Below are positions 59,213-64,000 of a stretch of 64,000 bases of DNA, one piece after another. Every line of letters begins with the position of its first letter. The first letter of the stretch is position 1. Source of the stretch: Straminergon stramineum (Eukaryota > Streptophyta > Bryopsida > Hypnales > Calliergonaceae); contig OY987263.1 of the NCBI GenBank assembly GCA_963920665.1, positions 20,261,430 through 20,325,429 on the forward strand. The letters are read 5' to 3'. The notes below the pieces were generated by a model. It was given only the letters and a program-made list of their open reading frames with translations. It did not search any database and was not told the origin of the DNA. The translations under genes were made by a program, and so were the position numbers.

Positions 59213-60290
59213 GATGCAAAAAGGCGCCCGCGGTCCTCAAACCATTGCCAGAGCTTGCGGGCTTCACAATCTGCAGCGATCGAGCATTCCAAACGAATTG
59301 TGAGGAAAGCAATACTAGTACACACTCCAATTCGTGGCAGGCGCATCAGCACTTCAGCGATTCAACAGAAAACTAGATAGGACCAAAGGAATCATAAGAG
59401 CGATACCCGCCGGACAGTCAGCCATTCATTCTTTCGCAAATTCGCAGCTCAATCCTGCGAGCCCACAACGACCACATTCCAGTCTTCAAATTCCCGGAAT
59501 CCTCACTCGTCTAACCCACTAGACACCATGGTCCGAATTCAAGGCATTCACGAGACACTCAAACAGAATCGCATCCCAAACTAACGCCCCCGTCCAGCTA
59601 GTCCCCAAACGAGCCGAAATCCCGGAATACAGGCTGCCGCAGACACAGACGACCCACTAGCTAATTATCCACGCACTCGACACCGAATTCGTCCGCCAAA
59701 GACACAGACTCCAGCAACCCAGCTCGTAAGCTCCACAGACACACCCCACCATTCCGTCTTCAGGAACTAGGACTATCGGACGAAATCCGATCCCAGCTGA
59801 GCAGGCAATCAATCAATCCATCCAGAGTCTAGATTCAATCACCTTGAAGGCATGGCGTGCGCCAGAAAGTGATAGGTCTTGCAGTCAGTCGAGCAGTGGC
59901 AGCGCCGACATTTGGGTGGCAAACTGGCACCCCGCCACTAAGTGCACAAAGTGGAGAGTGTGGCAGCGGTCGCCAGTGACATGAATCGTCCTCGAGAAAT
60001 GGACCGAGAAACGAGTCCCTGCCTGGAGCTAGCCCAAACTGGGGCCTTGGGGCAACTTATTAACTTAAGGTAAGCGCTGGAAAAGAAATGGGACTATCAA
60101 TGGGAGGAAAAGAAAAGAGAAGGGGCGGTTCCTGACTCGGAGGGGAGATGCAAGATGCGAGGGCTGCGCTGGCGGCGACGTTACGCGACTGGAGCGCTGG
60201 CGGGCGAAAGTGCGGGTGGTGGCAGCGGCGGCGGCTGTCGTGATCGCTGTGTGAATCGGGCTTGCCAACTGGCTCCTAGTCATCATAGGA
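59213..60290 (-). promoter_or_regulatory. GC-rich 5' region of the TAR gene
   Basis: Immediately upstream of the TAR start, CpG-containing, GC-rich DNA extends to about 60290, where it drops abruptly to AT-rich. It presumably holds the promoter and leader. Upstream ATGs, including a minus-strand 73-codon ORF at 60286-60065 (Ala/Thr/Arg-rich), would be upstream ORFs if the leader is long. No TATA box was assigned with confidence. Confidence 0.45.
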
Positions 60291-62806
60291 TTTTAATTTC
60301 TTAAAATCAGAACATTAATTTAGTGCTTTGGTCTTGAGGTCTTTTGCATTCCATGGAGATGAAAGCGGATTAGGGGAGGCAACCCATTTCTGACCACTTA
60401 AGTAGATACACGTATCTGCAAGGGAGTTTTTAACAGTGAAAAATTTTCTCATGTGCAGAAATAGAGTTCATAAGATTTCCATAATTTTTCAGATTTTTAT
60501 TTCTCTAAATGTAATTATTACGAATTTTTTAGTTGAAGATTTTGTTCCAACCATATTGGTCATACATATCTTCCTATTTCTCACCAAGGACTAGTTGCAA
60601 AATCCAACAAGGGTTGGTTTCAATATTGAAACTCTTGTAGCCAATTATAATGCTCTATAACTGCGTTGGGAACTGTGTCAACATTAATCATGTTAATCAC
60701 CTCCTCATTGAAATTACTACACCTTACATTGTTGTAATGGCATAGTGATTAAGAATGGTTTGCCTCCCCTAATGTAAAAATCTATCCTCTATTTTGGGCT
60801 ATTAATTTTGTAATTTGTGATTCGTTAAGAGGACTTCCATATTGAGTTCAATATGAGAAACCAAGTTCCAAGTTTTTCTGAAATTTGAATTGCTTTGGCA
60901 GACTTCCATGATGTATATTTAAACCTCTATGTGAAAAGGGAGAATGAGTACATTAATTTTTTGGACTATTGCCAAAAATGCTTTGTCTTGTTGTCAAACT
61001 ATAAACAACCCAAAAGTTCAAGTCTAATGTTAAAATTAATTTTCCTAGAGACAATCACAAATTTGCTCCCTATACTTTTCATGTACTTCTCCCTATAATC
61101 ATGCCAACAAACTATTCCAATACCCCCTTGCAAATATTGCATACTTGTATGTGGAATTTTGGAAAACTCTTTGTCTCTTTTGCATTAGATGAGATTTGGG
61201 GAAGAAAGGGGTCCATTTCAAGCCTATTCCCCATGATGTTCCCGTAGCAGTGAAGGCATGGCTAATTGATGTTAGCCTTCATAAATACTATAAAAAAAAA
61301 AACTTCCCCTCAAAATAGCAAAAAATTTCGGAAAAAAATTTAAAAACTAAAACAAAAAATCTAATGTGGTCGCCTCCCAACCACATCAACATGTTGAAGT
61401 GGCACAATTTACCAAGTTCCCCACTACCAAGAACTGGCAATCTTCTAATGGGGCCAAATTTCTTCTAATGCAAAGTTTGGTTGATTTTGGCACATAGAAG
61501 TCCAACCTACTTGGAGGTCTCCAACTATAAATATGCATTCAAATTTCCCAAATTTGAGCATTTGATGGTAAATAATGAATTCCTATGTCTTCCCTTTGAA
61601 TTAAAAAGCTTGTACAAGAGGTCATGTAAGCTCTTGGATTCTCAAGGTACATTGAAATGAACAATGAGAGTTCATGTCAATGGAATTAAATACAAAGACT
61701 GAATAAGATTGAATGATGCGTCTACCTTATTTTTTTCAAGCTTCTTGTCTCCCATCCTTACTTATAAAATGTGTTCAACAAATAGTCAATTGAATAAATA
61801 CTAGGTAGAATATATGGTAAAGCTTATTAGACTTACATTAAGAGGGGCATTGTTTAAGACTTTAGGATTGAGTGCTAGGAGAATATATGTAGGGGCTCAA
61901 GTACTTCATATCATTAACACTTGTTAAGTGTCTTACTCTTTTAGGCAACAATAGAGATGCTCTTACACAATAAAGTCTTTTTAAAAGTCAAGAAAACTCA
62001 CCTTCTATTTGGTCTCTAATTTATTTAGTATTTATTTTAAATTTTCACTCAACTTGTGATTTGATGATAAGGCATGAGTGCATGCTACAAAATATTAGAT
62101 GCAAATTTGTTATTGATCCCTTTGTTTTGCAAGGGCAAGATCTAAACGTCAATTTACGAAGAAGAAAACCTAGTTTATAAAATCATGGTGCAAATAGACT
62201 ATACATCATCATGCCTCCTTAAAAAAAAGAACAAGGTAGATAGGCATTCAAATGAAATCTAGAACAAAAAGTAAACCAAGAACCAAATAGAAGGTGACAT
62301 TTCTAGACTTGAAGGATAAATTTAATATTTCTAACAAGTTAATGGCTAAATTTGTGGAAAATTATGTTTTTAAAGATTTTGAAGGGAGGAAAAAATATTT
62401 ATCATGGTGTAAATGTAATTTTAGAATTTACCAAATTTTACAACTTTTGTATGTATGAAATATGTTGGCATTCAAGAATTGTTCAAAAATTGAATGCTTT
62501 GTCTAAAGAAGGTAAAAATAAATAGTTTGAAAATTTGTTCTTTGTTTTGTTGAGATAAAAACTTCTTATAATTTGCATACATTTTTTCATGAATGTTGTA
62601 TGATCACAATTATACTCATTTATACTTGAACAACACGATTTAGATCGATAAAAGCTTTCCAATATGTTTGTCATCATTATTTTTAACAATGTATCACATC
62701 CCTAATTTTGACACACATTTTCAATTCTTCATGTCATTGCAAGAAAAATGTTTGCCTTGTTTCTTTGGGATGTTTGAAAAGTTTTTTTTCCATATGTAGA
62801 TAAATT
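60291..62806. other. AT-rich intergenic DNA with a copy of the older repeat
   Basis: 61190-61460 resembles 50906-51215 (TCTAATGTGG, CAAGTTCCCCACTACC, GGCAATCTTCTAATGGGG blocks). Otherwise no gene, RNA or repeat is recognised. Confidence 0.4.
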
Positions 62807-63398
62807 CTCCCTCCATCCCCAATGATCTTCTAGTTGGCCTCAATTTTTTGTCCCAAAATGATCTTCCTATTGTACTTTGTGATGGTAAAAATTGGTCAAA
62901 TTCAAATTTCAATTGCTATTTGGGACTAACAAAAGAACCCCAAGGAATAGTTTTCCTTCCATCCATGCAATCATCAATCAAAAGATAAATTAAATGACTA
63001 AAGGGGGAAATCAACACTAATTGTTTTTATTTTTTGCACCTCTTGCTTGAAGGAGATGAAGCTTTGGGAGGTGGTACAAAGATCCATGTACATATATTCT
63101 TGGGCCTATACTAACTGCTCAATACAAAAACAGTGACCTCACACTTGATTGCTATACAAAACAACGACCTCACACTCAATAATTATATGTCCAATGGTGC
63201 TCCTTGAAAATGTCCAAAAAAATTCACTTTTTAATATTTCAAAACTACACTTTGAAAAGGGTTCTCACTTGAAGTTAATAGGATGCTAGGAGTGCACCAA
63301 ACCCTATCAACACAACAAAATTGATTTTTAAAATGTTATTTTTAGCCTTAATTTGGAATACTTTGTTGAACATAAAGATTATTTTGGGATGGAGGGAG
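62807..63398. mobile_element. Stowaway-like (Tc1/mariner) MITE
   Basis: Left end CTCCCTCCATCCCCAATGAT and right end ATTATTTTGGGATGGAGGGAG carry the classic Stowaway terminal motif CTCCCTCCRTCCCAAAAT. A TA follows at 63399-63400. An internal GTCCCAAAATGATCTTCC repeats the terminal sequence. No ORF of note. Confidence 0.7.
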
Positions 63399-63400
63399 TA

Positions 63401-64000
63401 TCAGACATAAGAAATAATAACTCTTATGTAAAACTTATTAATGACTAAACACTTCTTAATGAAAATTAATTTTTGTTTGTAAATAATTAGCTTTCATTTT
63501 TTTCTTTATTTATACTTGCTATATTCACATTGCATTCTACATATGCATGTTTTAAATAGCCAATGCTTCTTGGAAGATTTTTAGGCTTATAGAAGAATTA
63601 CTTTTATACTTACTTAAATATGTTATGTCATTGCCTTGCCATAGATAAACCATCTTATGCTCAAAATCTTTATTGTAGTTGTTTTATGTTTTTTATTTTT
63701 TTTACTTCTTTGTGATTAAAACAATGTGAAATTTGTATTCTTGGCTTGGTGTATCCAAGTTCACATAGTTATACAACCTACTTGTTTCACTTCCTCTTCT
63801 TATACTATGATCATATACCCAAATGAGTCTTGTAATACTTTATTCTATAAGATTATTCAACAATTAGCTATAAGTTATTTGGGAGTGGTTTAGACTTTTA
63901 GTTAACTATATATGAATGTACCAAATCACCGTGAAATCATCAACTACTTTCTACTCTCCTTCTGACTTAGTCTAAAGTAAGTTTCATCACTTAGAAAAGT
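63401..64000. other. AT-rich intergenic DNA
   Basis: Nothing recognised on either strand. Confidence 0.4.

Overview
The window looks like nuclear DNA of a land plant. Islands of GC-balanced, intron-rich genes sit in very AT-rich, repeat-filled intergenic DNA. The three recognisable genes are plant families: an ACD6-type ankyrin/PGG membrane protein, a SHOOT GRAVITROPISM 6 / MROH1-type HEAT protein, and a tryptophan aminotransferase-related (TAR)/alliinase enzyme. The EGF-bearing TAR form and short introns (92-467 bp in the HEAT gene) would suit a moss, lycophyte or other seed-free plant, but the species cannot be fixed from sequence alone.

Layout. 1-11.5 kb is repeats: a 5.6 kb non-autonomous CACTA transposon nested in an older repeat, then two TTAA-flanked MITE-like elements. 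11.6-13.3 kb holds an intact intronless ankyrin-PGG gene on the minus strand. 13.6-17.1 kb is a duplicated module whose first copy lies beside a TTAA element. 17-29.4 kb is AT-rich repeat debris, including a perfect foldback CACTA MITE inside a tandem repeat. 29.57-44.46 kb is a complete 51-exon gene for a 1,681-residue SGR6-like HEAT protein on the plus strand. I could phase every junction, and three introns are best explained as GC-AG. 45-54.5 kb is again dense in TTAA elements and other repeats, plus one unidentified 101-codon ORF. 56.0-59.2 kb holds a complete four-exon TAR gene (508 residues, minus strand) with a GC-rich 5' region to about 60.3 kb. The rest is AT-rich with one Stowaway-like MITE.

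The three genes are not an operon or an obvious pathway. SGR6 acts in vacuolar membrane dynamics and gravitropism and TAR enzymes can feed auxin synthesis, but their closeness here is probably incidental.

The most unusual signal is a family of at least seven elements (173-1047 bp) that begin with CCCYTAAA-like and end with TTTARGGG-like inverted repeats, flanked by TTAA duplications. Two have paralogous empty sites within the window. CCC termini plus a TTAA target are the hallmark of piggyBac-type transposition, which to my knowledge is not a standard component of land-plant genomes.
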